Numbered from the stretch's first letter, positions 42,821-50,835 are shown. The stretch: 64,000 nucleotides of DNA from Clostridia bacterium (GCA_017473345.1 JAFULL010000089.1:1-64000), one strand, 5' to 3'. Made by a program: numbers and translations. The notes: generated by a model not told the origin, from the letters alone.

Positions 42821-43871
42821 AAGCTTTCAGTTCCGCGATAATGCGGTTCATCTCGTCCCACTTGGTTTCCATGTCGCGCACAAACTTCAGCTGCGTGCGG
42901 CAGCGGTCGAGGTTCTGGCCTTCGTACTTCACGTGGAAGTACACGTCGCCGTTGAGATAGTCCGTCAGGAAGCGCACGCCGCATTCCAGCGTCATCAGCT
43001 TCGCACCCCAGGGCAGGGTGTCGATCTCCTGCTCAGTCAGGCGGTCGCCGCAGGCCTTGAGGAAGCCGCTGGCGTAGGCGCGATACAGCTCGAGGGACAT
43101 TTCCACCTTGCTCAGGTCCTTTTCATCCTCGGCGGCGGTGGCGGCGCCGAAACGGATAGTGTCGCCAAAGTCGTTGGCGGCAAGGCCCGGCATGACGGTA
43201 TCAAGGTCGATCACGCAAAGAGGCGTGCGGGTAGCGGCGTCCAGCATGACGTTGTTGAGCTTGGTGTCGTTGTGCGTAACGCGCAGCGGCAGGCCCATGT
43301 TGACCAGCGTGCCGGCTTCCTTTTCGTAGGACAGGAAGGCGTCCACCTCCGCCTGCACGTCCTTGAGGCGGCCGGCCTCGTTTTCGGCGATAGCTTCGCG
43401 GAACAGACGGTAGCGGTCGGGCGTGTCGTGGAAATGGGGGATGGTTTCGGTGAGGGTCTCGGCGGGGAAGTCCGCCAGCTGGTTCTGGAACGCGCCGAAG
43501 GCCACGCCGCTCTGGTACAGGTCGTCAGGCGTTTCGGCCTTGTCAAGGCACAGGCTGTCCAGCACAAAGTCGTACATGCGGTAGTACTTGTCGTCCTTGG
43601 TGTGCAGGTAGGGCTTGCCGTCCACCGTGGGCACCAGGCGCAGCGCGGCGCGCGGGTCGCTGCTCTTTTTGCGCAGATGCTCGGTAACGGCGATCACGTT
43701 GCCCATGAGACCGTCCATGTTTTTGAACACATGGGTGTTGAGGCCCTGCAGGATGTACAGGCGCGGACGGCTGGTGACCAGCAGATAGGTCTGGTTGATG
43801 TGGCCGCTGCCGTAGGGCGCACAGCTGACGGGCAGGCCGTCGATGGCAAACTGAGAATAAATTTTTTCCAT
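42819..43871 (-). CDS. nahK: N-acetylhexosamine 1-kinase-like phosphotransferase
   Basis: Cytoplasmic APH-fold kinase (350 aa). Family likeness is to NahK of bifidobacteria (359 aa), which phosphorylates GlcNAc and GalNAc at C1 in mucin and milk-glycan use, and to proteins once labelled mucin desulfatase. The nucleotide region includes YGSGHINQTYLL, the catalytic Brenner motif is RVTHNDTKLNNVMLD, and the metal motif is CVIDLDTVMPG. The ATG at 43871 has GGAGG eight bases upstream; the longer upstream frame crosses the promoter area and is rejected. It is divergent from a PocR-AraC regulator. The precise sugar is inferred from family only. Confidence 0.83.
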   Translation of the reverse strand: MEKIYSQFAIDGLPVSCAPYGSGHINQTYLLVTSRPRLYILQGLNTHVFKNMDGLMGNVIAVTEHLRKKSSDPRAALRLVPTVDGKPYLHTKDDKYYRMYDFVLDSLCLDKAETPDDLYQSGVAFGAFQNQLADFPAETLTETIPHFHDTPDRYRLFREAIAENEAGRLKDVQAEVDAFLSYEKEAGTLVNMGLPLRVTHNDTKLNNVMLDAATRTPLCVIDLDTVMPGLAANDFGDTIRFGAATAAEDEKDLSKVEMSLELYRAYASGFLKACGDRLTEQEIDTLPWGAKLMTLECGVRFLTDYLNGDVYFHVKYEGQNLDRCRTQLKFVRDMETKWDEMNRIIAELKA

Positions 43872-43908
43872 ATGCGGTCCCTCCAAAGGCGCATTTTTTC
43901 TTGCTGGC

Positions 43909-43999
43909 ATTATAGTAGCATGTTTTTTAACAAAAATGGAGGTCTGTGCTTTCACAAACATAGAAAAATCTTTCAAAAAACAAAATAAAACGCTATAAT
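43909..43999. promoter_or_regulatory. Divergent promoters (nahK-like / PocR regulator)
   Basis: A minus-strand TATAAT (43909-43914) serves the kinase gene, and a plus-strand TATAAT (43994-43999) serves the regulator, with TTTCAA 17 bp upstream (43971-43976). The 85 bp between them are A/T-rich and leave room for activator sites. Confidence 0.65.
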
Positions 44000-44018
44000 A
44001 GGGGCGGAGGTGAGCTCC

Positions 44019-44846
44019 ATGCTCAGCCGGGAGGACTTCGGGCGGCTGGCCCGACTGCTCAACAATCTGCACCTTTGCACGGGCATCAAATTCGCGCTGA
44101 TGGACGAGGCGGGCCGCGAGGTCTATACGTCCAGCTACCGTGCGCCTTTTTGCCGCGCCATCATGAAAGCGCCGGGCGGCATGGACCGCTGCTGCGACTG
44201 CGACCGCTGCGCCGTTGAGGAGGTGCTGCGCACCCATCAGCCGCGCAAGTACATGTGCCATGCAGGCCTGTACGAGGTGGCTATGCCCGTCACCGAGGGC
44301 GGACGGGTACTGGCGATCATCCTCTTTGGACAGATCCTGGACGATTCGCCCCGCGAGGAACAGTGGAAACGCGTATCGGCCCAGTGCGCATGGGCGGGAG
44401 CGAATGAGGAACTGCATCAGGCGTTTCTGCATCTTAGGCGCATATCTGCCGAGCAGGTGGACGCCTGCATGGAGATCGTGCGCACCTGTGTAAGCGAGGT
44501 GCGGCTGCGTGGCCTGAACACCGCCGACAACCGCGACGACGCTTCAAGGCTTCGCATGTACATCGACGCGCATTATGCCGAACCGCTGGATACCGATACG
44601 CTGGCGGCTGCCCTGCATGTGGGCAAAACCAAGCTGTACGCCGTGTGCGAAAAGCGCTTTCACATGACGCCCATCCAGATGGTGCAGCGCGCCCGCATCG
44701 AGGCCGCGCAGGAACTGCTGCACTCCAGCCGCGAAAGCATCAAGGCCATTTCGCAGACGGTGGGCTTTCCCGACCAGAATTATTTCGCCAAGGTGTTTCG
44801 CAGGCAGGTGGGCATGTCGCCCAGTGAATACCGCTGCAATGGATGA
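44019..44846 (+). CDS. AraC-family regulator with PocR sensory domain
   Basis: Transcriptional regulator (275 aa). Residues about 5-165 form a PocR-type ligand domain with a Cys cluster (DRCCDCDRCAVEE, then YMCHAGLYEVAMPV); the C-terminal 100 residues carry an AraC helix-turn-helix pair ending FPDQNYFAKVFRRQVGMSP. PocR domains bind small hydrocarbons such as propanediol or sugar derivatives. The ATG at 44019 has GGAGG eight bases upstream, whereas a GTG three codons earlier overlaps that site. Divergent from the NahK-like gene and next to the CE7 esterase gene, which are likely targets (inference). Confidence 0.9.
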   Translation: MLSREDFGRLARLLNNLHLCTGIKFALMDEAGREVYTSSYRAPFCRAIMKAPGGMDRCCDCDRCAVEEVLRTHQPRKYMCHAGLYEVAMPVTEGGRVLAIILFGQILDDSPREEQWKRVSAQCAWAGANEELHQAFLHLRRISAEQVDACMEIVRTCVSEVRLRGLNTADNRDDASRLRMYIDAHYAEPLDTDTLAAALHVGKTKLYAVCEKRFHMTPIQMVQRARIEAAQELLHSSRESIKAISQTVGFPDQNYFAKVFRRQVGMSPSEYRCNG

Positions 44847-44875
44847 TTGACACGCCTGCTTCAAACAGGTATGAT
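44847..44875 (+). promoter_or_regulatory. Promoter of the acetyl esterase gene, with small inverted repeat
   Basis: TTGACA (44847-44852) and TATGAT (44870-44875) with a 17-bp spacer. Within the spacer CCTG and CAGG form a small inverted repeat (CCTGCTTCAAACAGG) that could be an operator. The -35 overlaps the stop of the regulator gene. Confidence 0.82.
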
Positions 44876-44910
44876 AAAGCCACCAAAACAAATGAAAAGA
44901 GGGATCCGTC

Positions 44911-45873
44911 ATGCCCGTTCTGGATATGCCCCTTGAGAAACTGAAGGTCTTTGAAGGCGTCAACCCCCGCCCGGCGGATATCGATGCGTTCTGGGATGCG
45001 TCCATCGCTGAAATGGAAGCCCTTGGCACTGGTTACGAGCTTGTGCCTGCTGACTTCAGCGTGCCCGGCGTACTGTGTGCTGACCTGTACTTCACCGGCG
45101 TGAAGGGTGCGCGCATCCACTGCAAGTTCCTGCGTCCCGAAAAGATCGATTCGCCCCTGCCTGCGGTGTGTGTGTTCCACGGCTACGCGGGCCGCAGCCC
45201 CAGCTTTTTCTCACTGCTGAGCTATGTGCAGGCCGGTTTTGTGGTGTGCGCCATGGATTGCCGCGGTCAGGGCGGCCAGTCGCAGGACGTGGGCGGCGTG
45301 TGCGGCAACACCCTGCACGGCCACATCATCCGTGGCCTGGATGAGAACGACCCGTCGAAGCTCCTGTTCCGCGACATGTTCCTTGATACCGCGCAGATGG
45401 CCCGCATCGTGATGGCCATGCCCGAGGTGGATGAGGCCCGCGTTGGCGCCACCGGCGGCTCGCAGGGCGGCGGCCTCACGCTGGCCTGTGCGGCGCTTAC
45501 GCCCAAACTCAACCGCGCCGCGCCGCAGTTCCCCTTCCTGTGCGACTACAAGCGCGTGTGGGATATGGACCTTGACAAGGCTGCCTACAAGGAGCTGCGC
45601 GACTATTTCCGCCTGTACGATGCGCTGCACGAGCGCGAGGAAGAGGTATTCACGCTGCTTGGTTACATCGACAACCAGCACATCGCCCACCGCACCCGCG
45701 CCGAGGTGATGATGATCACCTGCCTGCTGGACGACATCTGCCCGCCGTCGACCCAGTTTGCGGCCTACAACAAGCTTGGCGGCAAAAAGAGCATGCTCAT
45801 CTACCCCGACTACGGCCATGAGAGCATTCCGGATGCGGACAACCGCATCGTGCAGTTCCTGCTGGGCATGTGA
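44911..45873 (+). CDS. Acetyl esterase, CE7 family (acetylxylan esterase / cephalosporin-C deacetylase)
   Basis: Cytoplasmic alpha/beta hydrolase (320 aa, the usual CE7 length of about 320). It removes acetyl groups from xylo-oligosaccharides and similar acetylated sugars. The RGQGGQS loop lies at residues 118-124, and the nucleophile Ser184 is in GGSQGGG. The Asp is in LLDDICPPST and the His in YGHESIPD. These are the three CE7 signatures. No signal peptide is present, so the enzyme deacetylates imported oligosaccharides. Own promoter and terminator; adjacent to the PocR regulator. Confidence 0.93.
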   Translation: MPVLDMPLEKLKVFEGVNPRPADIDAFWDASIAEMEALGTGYELVPADFSVPGVLCADLYFTGVKGARIHCKFLRPEKIDSPLPAVCVFHGYAGRSPSFFSLLSYVQAGFVVCAMDCRGQGGQSQDVGGVCGNTLHGHIIRGLDENDPSKLLFRDMFLDTAQMARIVMAMPEVDEARVGATGGSQGGGLTLACAALTPKLNRAAPQFPFLCDYKRVWDMDLDKAAYKELRDYFRLYDALHEREEEVFTLLGYIDNQHIAHRTRAEVMMITCLLDDICPPSTQFAAYNKLGGKKSMLIYPDYGHESIPDADNRIVQFLLGM

Positions 45874-45891
45874 CCGGCTTTCGATCCAATC

Positions 45892-45922
45892 AAAAAGGGA
45901 CGGATTTTTCCGTCCCTTTTTT
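45892..45922. terminator. Bidirectional terminator after the CE7 esterase gene
   Basis: AAAAAGGGACGG (45892-45903) pairs with CCGTCCCTTTTT (45910-45921), loop ATTTTT. The A and T arms allow function in both directions, ending also the converging DUF1294/GH43 transcript. Confidence 0.92.
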
Positions 45923-45925
45923 GTG

Positions 45926-46204
45926 TCACACCCCCACCATCGTGCGCAGTACCAGCAGCACCGCAACGACCTGCACCGCCAGCATCAGCGGGAAGAATAC
46001 GCGAAAGAACCAGTGTTTGGTCTTGTGGCGAAGCAGCTGCATGCCAAGCACGCCGCCCAGCCCGCCAAAGCAGGCCGCGGCGAGAAACAGCACCTTTTCC
46101 GGCACGCGCCACCTGCCCTGCCTGGCACAGCGCTTGTCGTGCGCCATCAGCCCAAAGGAAACCGCGTTGGTGATGAGAAGGATCACGCCGATGAGGATCA
46201 TCAT
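45926..46204 (-). CDS. DUF1294 small membrane protein
   Basis: Membrane protein of 92 aa with three hydrophobic segments. The DUF1294 pattern is evident: MAHDKRCARQGRWRVPEKVL, then GGLGGVLGMQLLRHKTKHWFF. Function unknown. It follows the GH43 gene by five bases on the same strand and could be co-transcribed with it, but the family occurs in many contexts, so no functional link is claimed. Confidence 0.88.
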   Translation of the reverse strand: MMILIGVILLITNAVSFGLMAHDKRCARQGRWRVPEKVLFLAAACFGGLGGVLGMQLLRHKTKHWFFRVFFPLMLAVQVVAVLLVLRTMVGV

Positions 46205-46209
46205 TATAG

Positions 46210-47631
46210 TTACCTGCTTTCTCGGCTGAATGTAAAGCTCATAAAGTCTGCGCTGCCGTCGCCCTCATAGGTGAAATACAGGGCCTTTGTGCCGTTTTCC
46301 ACCTGCAGGGGCGCGGCGCATTCGTGCCAGATTTCGCCGGGAGTCAGCGGCAAGCGGGCGACGGCCGGGCCGCCCATGCCGTCGCGCACCACCATCTGCC
46401 CGCGCGCATCGCCGCGCACTTCAACGGAAATGCGGTTCGCTCCGTCAAAGGCAAACCATTTGTAGCCGGCGGTCGCGCCGTCGCGCATGTTCTGAATGTA
46501 CTGGTTGGGGTCGCATTCGCGGTCGGGGCCGTCCTGCGTGAAGGCCGGATGACGCTCGTCCTGCTGGTCGGGCTGGCTTTCGCAGGTGCCCTCGCGGGTG
46601 AACAGATGGCAGGCGATGCGCGCTTCGTAGCGGCCTTCGCCGCGCAGCGGGCCGCCATTCAAGCCGCAGCTAGTGATGGGCGCCTGATGGAAGCGCTCGC
46701 CGTCAAACAGGACCTCTTCAGCACAGGCCTGCCGCGAGAAGAAGTGCCGGTTGGTCTGCCGGTGATAGAACACGTACCACTTGCCGTTGACCAGCGCCAC
46801 GCTGCCGTGGGTGTTGCCGCGGTAGTTGAGCGCCTCGCTGCGGCCGTCCACTCCGATGTCGCAGTTGCTGACCAAAACGCCGCCGAAATGATAATCGCCA
46901 AGCGGGCTGTCGGCCACAGCCCAGCACAGCTCGTGCATCCACGTGGAGGAATATACAAAGTAGTATTTGCCGTTGATCTTGCGGATGGAGCTGGCCTCGA
47001 AGAAGGGGTGTTCCTCATATTCGGTGCCGGGCGCGTCGCAGATGATGGGCAGATTGTGATACGGCCCCTGCTTGATGGTGAGCATGTCCTGCTCCAGCTC
47101 CATCTTCAGGCTGTCCTTGTCCTGACGCGGGCCCGGATAGCGCGGCGAGTTGCCGGAGAACAGATAGATGCGCTTGTCGTCATCGATAAAGATGCCGGGA
47201 TCGAACTGGCGGATCTCATCCTCCGCCTGCCCCAGAATGCGACCGTCGGGCCAGCGCACGAAGTCCAGGAACTCAAACGGGCCGGCAGGTGCGTCTGCTA
47301 CGGCCACGGCGATCTCCTTGAGCCAGTCCAGGCAGTAGTACAGATAGTACCTGCCGTCATTGCCCCGGCATACGTCCGGCGCCCACATGGCATGCGCGCC
47401 GTCGCGGTTGCGGGGATCCTGCGTTTTGCGGTAGATAACGCCCTCGTAGCGCCAGTCGCTCAGGTCATTTTCCGGTGCAGACCAGCATACATAGTCGTTC
47501 TGGCAGTAGACGTCGCCGTTGAAACAGTCGTGGCTGCCGTAGATGTACAGCCGTCCGTCAAAAACGCGCGGTTCGCCGTCGGGGATGTATTCGTAGCTTG
47601 GCAGATAGGGGTTGAAAACCTGCTGTTGCAT
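46210..47631 (-). CDS. Glycoside hydrolase family 43 protein (beta-xylosidase/arabinofuranosidase type)
   Basis: Five-bladed propeller glycosidase (473 aa), cytoplasmic. The three GH43 carboxylates are seen as D18 in YIPDGEPRVF (base), D144 in RQFDPGIFID (pKa modulator) and E212 in HPFFEASSIRK (acid). After the propeller (to about residue 320), a C-terminal beta domain follows. GGAGG lies nine bases before the ATG at 47631; the longer upstream frame covers the promoter. Substrates are probably alpha-arabinosides or beta-xylosides. Together with the nearby CE7 esterase this points to use of arabinoxylan-type oligosaccharides, an inference. Confidence 0.9.
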   Translation of the reverse strand: MQQQVFNPYLPSYEYIPDGEPRVFDGRLYIYGSHDCFNGDVYCQNDYVCWSAPENDLSDWRYEGVIYRKTQDPRNRDGAHAMWAPDVCRGNDGRYYLYYCLDWLKEIAVAVADAPAGPFEFLDFVRWPDGRILGQAEDEIRQFDPGIFIDDDKRIYLFSGNSPRYPGPRQDKDSLKMELEQDMLTIKQGPYHNLPIICDAPGTEYEEHPFFEASSIRKINGKYYFVYSSTWMHELCWAVADSPLGDYHFGGVLVSNCDIGVDGRSEALNYRGNTHGSVALVNGKWYVFYHRQTNRHFFSRQACAEEVLFDGERFHQAPITSCGLNGGPLRGEGRYEARIACHLFTREGTCESQPDQQDERHPAFTQDGPDRECDPNQYIQNMRDGATAGYKWFAFDGANRISVEVRGDARGQMVVRDGMGGPAVARLPLTPGEIWHECAAPLQVENGTKALYFTYEGDGSADFMSFTFSRESR

Positions 47632-47662
47632 GGCTGTGATCCTCCATTTTTTTCTGATTTGG

Positions 47663-47691
47663 ATGATATCATACCCGATGCATACGGTCAA
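47663..47691 (-). promoter_or_regulatory. Promoter of the GH43 gene
   Basis: Minus-strand TTGACC (47686-47691) and TATCAT (47663-47668), 17-bp spacer. Confidence 0.8.
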
Positions 47692-47764
47692 TGCGGGAAT
47701 TTGCCTGTGCGCACTGGCAAAAAAGGATGTACCCCCTCTTGCTTTTTTTCGGGAAGAATGCTAA

Positions 47765-47770
47765 TATAAT
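47765..47770 (+). promoter_or_regulatory. -10 element of secG
   Basis: TATAAT at 47765-47770, preceded by a T-rich stretch (47742-47749) at the -35 distance but without a clear -35 box. AAGGAGG follows 18 nt later. Confidence 0.6.
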
Positions 47771-47800
47771 GTGTCTATATTCGCCAAGGAGGGACCCCTG

Positions 47801-48028
47801 ATGAGTGTGTTTATTGGCATCGTGCTGATGATTGTCGCTCTGGTTATGATCGTTACCGTTCTGCTGCAGAGCAGCGAGCGTTCCGGCCTGGGCGCTGTGA
47901 GCGGCGCGGCTGAAACCTTCTTCGGCAAGAACAAGGCCAAGGGCATGGAAGCCAAGCTGGCTCTGATCACCAAGATCAGCGCGATCGTATTCGTGGTGCT
48001 GGCTATCGTTATGATGCTCGTGGGCTAA
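47801..48028 (+). CDS. secG: Protein translocase subunit SecG
   Basis: Small Sec translocon subunit (75 aa, two membrane helices) that aids SecYE-dependent export. The helix-1 segment ends VLLQSSERSGLGAVSGAAETFFG, the conserved SecG loop, and helix 2 closes the protein. AAGGAGGG precedes the ATG at 47801; the ten upstream codons in frame overlap the ribosome site and are not translated. It is a single-gene unit with its own terminator. Confidence 0.95.
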   Translation: MSVFIGIVLMIVALVMIVTVLLQSSERSGLGAVSGAAETFFGKNKAKGMEAKLALITKISAIVFVVLAIVMMLVG

Positions 48029-48044
48029 GAAGCCGAATGGGTTG

Positions 48045-48079
48045 AAAAAAGCGGTCTCTTTTGCAGAGACCGCTTTTTT
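48045..48079 (+). terminator. Terminator of secG
   Basis: AAAAAAGCGGTCTC (48045-48058) pairs perfectly with 48066-48079 around TTTTGCA, ending in six T residues. Confidence 0.95.
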
Positions 48080-48100
48080 CATGCCTTCAAACGGGCCGAT

Positions 48101-48129
48101 TTGCGCAAAAAGCGATAATATGTTATAAT
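48101..48129 (+). promoter_or_regulatory. Promoter of the 56-aa protein gene
   Basis: TTGCGC (48101-48106) and TATAAT (48124-48129) with a 17-bp spacer. Confidence 0.78.
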
Positions 48130-48157
48130 ACGTATTGAAGAAAGGAAGTGGATGGAA

Positions 48158-48328
48158 ATGACAAAGTTCATTCCCCGTGAAAAGATGAGCAAAAAGGCGC
48201 GGCGCGAACTGGATGCCGTCAAACGCAAAAAATGGGACATGCCGCCTGTGACCCGCAAAATCGAAAACAAAAAGCACAGACCCTGCAGCCGCTACGAGGA
48301 TTACGGCGCAGGGTCTTATGTTTTATAA
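48158..48328 (+). CDS. Small basic protein (56 aa) of unknown function
   Basis: Begins MTKFIPREKMSKKARRELD and contains the motif PPVTRKIENKK, rich in Lys and Arg, with no membrane segment. It resembles a small Bacillota family of conserved hypothetical proteins with the pattern SKKARR...PVTRK, which I recognise only loosely. GGAAG lies nine bases before the ATG at 48158; an ATG two codons earlier is possible. It has its own promoter. Its last 17 codons form the terminator hairpin at 48278-48316. The 3' end overlaps the converging oxidoreductase gene by 6 nt. A nucleic-acid-binding role is possible from the charge only. Confidence 0.75.
   Translation: MTKFIPREKMSKKARRELDAVKRKKWDMPPVTRKIENKKHRPCSRYEDYGAGSYVL
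48278..48326 (+). terminator. Terminator hairpin encoded within the 56-aa gene
   Basis: AGACCCTGC (48278-48286) pairs with GCAGGGTCT (48308-48316) and GCCG (48288-48291) with CGGC (48304-48307), followed by TATGTTTTAT. It lies inside the coding region, ending 12 nt before the end of the stop codon. Confidence 0.7.
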
Positions 48329-49585
48329 CTGATTCAGCTCCACCACGCGGCCTGCATTCAGGCGGGATTCTTCCGCCGCCAGCGCGGCCAGGTGGCTTTC
48401 CACGGAATGGGTGATGGAAGTAAGCGCCTTGCTCTGGCCGGTCTGCTGCACCAGATCAAGGAAATCCTCCAGCAGGCGCGCGTCGCCGCCGCCATGGCCG
48501 CTGAAGTCGCTGGTGAGGGTGGTTACGTCGATGTGCTCGTTTTCACCCATGAAGGGCAGTACGTCGATGGTGTTTTGCTGCATGTCGGCCACGATCTCGC
48601 CGGCAGTGCCCATGATGCGCAGGTGGCGTGCGCAGTCTTTGGTGAAGGCGCACATGGTAAAGTTGATGGTCGCGCCGTCTTCCAATTCAAGGTTCACCAC
48701 CTGGTGATCCACCACGTCGTTGTCGCAGCGGTACACGCAGCGGCCATAGGGGCCGTGGTGCAGGGCCTCCAGCACGGCTTCCTCGGTGAATTCGGTGGTC
48801 AGTACGTTCAGCGGCCAGCCGGTGCTGTTTTCGCGCAGCTTGCCCAGATAGAAACGTTCGGCGTTGTAGGGGCAGCTGTCGGCAGCAGGACAGCCGTTGG
48901 TGCAGCGCTCCGGCGCGCCCTTGGGGGCGTTTTGGGCATTGAAATGGCGCAGACTGCCAAAGGACGACACGCGCAGGCAGCGCTTGCCGCACAGCCACAA
49001 AAGAATGTCCATGTCGTGACAGCATTTCTGCAAAATCATGGGGGTGCTCAGGCCGGCATTGCGCCAGTTGCCGCGCACGAAGGAATGCGCCTGATGCCAG
49101 TGCGCCACGCGCTCGATGGCCTGAATGCTGACCACCTCGCCCACGCGGCCCTCGTCGATGAGCTGCTTGAGCGTCTGGTAAAACACGGTGTAGCGCAGCA
49201 CATGGCACACCACAACATGCAGCCCGCGCTGTGTGGCCTCACGCTCGATATCAAGGCACTGCTGCGGGGTGGGGGCGATGGGCTTTTCCAACAGCAGGTG
49301 ATAGCCCAGACGCAGCGCCTCCATGGCTTCGGAGTAGTGCATGCGGTCGGGCGTGCAGATGAACATGACGTCGGCGATCTTGCCGTCCTGCAGCATGCTT
49401 TCAGCGCTGTTGTAGCACTGTGCAGGAGTCAGGCCGAAACGTTCCTGCATCTGTTTGAGCTTTTCAGGGCGGATGTCCGCAGCGGCGACGATCCGCATGC
49501 GATCGCCGAAACGCTCCTGACAGGCGGCATAGGTATCCTGACCGCGGGAACCGCAGCCGGCGATGGCGACAGTGACGGGCTTCAT
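48323..49585 (-). CDS. Gfo/Idh/MocA-family oxidoreductase
   Basis: NAD(P)-dependent sugar or inositol dehydrogenase type enzyme (420 aa, cytoplasmic). The nucleotide-binding site is VAIAGCGSRGQDTY, the EKP motif with the catalytic Lys is LLLEKPIAPTPQQ, and the C-terminal substrate domain follows. A Cys-rich insertion (RCTNGCPAADSCPYN, about residues 238-252) may bind a metal or serve structure and is not universal in the family. AAAGGATGG precedes the ATG at 49585. The gene diverges from a nucleoside hydrolase gene across a long inverted repeat, so both are likely controlled by the same protein. Confidence 0.9.
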   Translation of the reverse strand: MKPVTVAIAGCGSRGQDTYAACQERFGDRMRIVAAADIRPEKLKQMQERFGLTPAQCYNSAESMLQDGKIADVMFICTPDRMHYSEAMEALRLGYHLLLEKPIAPTPQQCLDIEREATQRGLHVVVCHVLRYTVFYQTLKQLIDEGRVGEVVSIQAIERVAHWHQAHSFVRGNWRNAGLSTPMILQKCCHDMDILLWLCGKRCLRVSSFGSLRHFNAQNAPKGAPERCTNGCPAADSCPYNAERFYLGKLRENSTGWPLNVLTTEFTEEAVLEALHHGPYGRCVYRCDNDVVDHQVVNLELEDGATINFTMCAFTKDCARHLRIMGTAGEIVADMQQNTIDVLPFMGENEHIDVTTLTSDFSGHGGGDARLLEDFLDLVQQTGQSKALTSITHSVESHLAALAAEESRLNAGRVVELNQL

Positions 49586-49616
49586 GAATGAATCCATCCT
49601 TTCGTATAACGACTTT

Positions 49617-49669
49617 TTGTGATGACAGTATAGCACAATCGCGGGGGCTGTGCTATACTGTCATCACAA
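49617..49669. promoter_or_regulatory. 21-bp perfect inverted repeat with mirrored -10 boxes (divergent operator-promoter)
   Basis: The 21 bp at 49617-49637 are exactly the reverse complement of 49649-49669, separated by an 11-nt GC-rich spacer. Each arm contains a -10 box, TATACT, pointing outwards (49654-49659 on plus; 49627-49632 on minus). Neither has a good -35, so activation by a bound regulator is plausible. Half-site core: GTGATGACAGTATAGCAC. Confidence 0.8.
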
Positions 49670-49692
49670 TTTCCTTCCTGGAGGACAACTGT

Positions 49693-50607
49693 ATGACTGA
49701 AGCCAAACGCCTGGAAATGCTCAAGCGTCCCGCGGGCAAAGTGGACGTGGTGCTGGATACCGATACCTACAATGAGATCGACGACCAGTTCGCGCTGGCG
49801 TACCTGCTGAGCGCCCCGGAAAAGCTGAATACTGTGGCGGTATATGCCGCGCCGTTTTTCAACATGCACTCCACCGGCCCGGAGGACGGCATGCTGCGCA
49901 GCTATGACGAGATCCTCAAAATCACCTCGCTGATCGGTTGGGATCACCCCGAGCTGGTGTTCAAGGGCTCGCGCAGCTATCTGCCGGACGAAACCACTCC
50001 CGTTCCCTCTCCTGCGGCGGAGGACCTTGCAAAGCGCGCCATGAACTACACCAGCGAAAATCCGCTGTATGTGGTAGCCATCGGCGCCATCACCAACGTG
50101 GCCTCGGCGCTGCTGTTGAACCCTGAGATCCGCGAGCGCATGGTGCTTGTCTGGCTGGGCGGACATGCGCTGGAATGGCCGCATAACCGTGAGTTCAACC
50201 TGCATCAGGACATCGCCGCCGCGCGCGTGGTGTTCGGCTGCGGCGTGCCGCTGGTACAGCTGCCCTGCATGGGCGTGGTGAGCCATTTCTCCACCACCGA
50301 GCCCGAGCTGCGCTATTGGCTGATGGACAAAAACCCGCTGTGCACCTATCTGGCTCAGCACACCATCGACGAGGCAAATGCCTACGCCAAGGGCAAACCG
50401 TGGAGCCGCGTCATCTGGGACGTGACGACCATCGCCTGGCTTTTGGATGAGGAAGAGAAGTTCGTGCAGGACAAGCTCATCCCCAGCCCCATCCCTGCCT
50501 ATGACGGCCACTGGGCCAGCGATCCCACCCGCCATATGATCAAATATGTATATGCCGTCAACCGCGACCCCCTGTGGGAGGACGTGTTTGGCAGGCTGAC
50601 CAAATAA
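49693..50607 (+). CDS. Nucleoside hydrolase (inosine/uridine-preferring type)
   Basis: Cytoplasmic N-ribohydrolase (304 aa) that splits nucleosides into base and ribose. The Ca2+-binding Asp cluster is VLDTDTYNEIDDQFAL at residues 20-35, slightly changed from the usual DTDxxxDDxxA spacing. AIGAITNVASAL is the family middle motif and VWLGGHALEW the next. The C-terminal Asp of the metal site is in IIWDVTTI-like RVIWDVTTIAW. The ATG at 49693 follows GGAGGA; the upstream frame runs through the inverted repeat and is not used. Paired divergently with a Gfo/Idh oxidoreductase, so the natural substrate may be an unusual glycoside or nucleoside analogue. Confidence 0.9.
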   Translation: MTEAKRLEMLKRPAGKVDVVLDTDTYNEIDDQFALAYLLSAPEKLNTVAVYAAPFFNMHSTGPEDGMLRSYDEILKITSLIGWDHPELVFKGSRSYLPDETTPVPSPAAEDLAKRAMNYTSENPLYVVAIGAITNVASALLLNPEIRERMVLVWLGGHALEWPHNREFNLHQDIAAARVVFGCGVPLVQLPCMGVVSHFSTTEPELRYWLMDKNPLCTYLAQHTIDEANAYAKGKPWSRVIWDVTTIAWLLDEEEKFVQDKLIPSPIPAYDGHWASDPTRHMIKYVYAVNRDPLWEDVFGRLTK

Positions 50608-50622
50608 ATGAAAATATACCCC

Positions 50623-50652
50623 GCCGCAGCGTACATGCGCTGCGGCTTTTTT
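50623..50652 (+). terminator. Terminator of the nucleoside hydrolase gene
   Basis: GCCGCAGCG (50623-50631) pairs with CGCTGCGGC (50638-50646), then TTTTTT. Confidence 0.93.
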
Positions 50653-50806
50653 GTACCCTGGTCGATGTGCCACCGGCGCATGCCGGTTTTGTATCTAAAA
50701 CAGGAAAATAAACAATAAAACAAAAATATGACGGAAATATGTCGAAAAAACGGGAAGAAAATTCATGTCCGATTCGTTAAATTGATGGGAAGATGAATAT
50801 TAGGTA

Positions 50807-50835
50807 TTGATTTTCCAACGTTTTCCCTGTACAAT
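50807..50835 (+). promoter_or_regulatory. Promoter of the peptidoglycan-binding lipoprotein gene
   Basis: TTGATT (50807-50812) and TACAAT (50830-50835), 17-bp spacer. The 150 bp upstream (50655-50806) are A/T-rich and hold no gene. Confidence 0.8.

Noticed and set aside
43872..44432. An N-terminal extension of the NahK-like protein by 187 codons
   Set aside because: It would run through the divergent promoters and antisense to the PocR regulator gene; GGAGG and the family start point to 43871.
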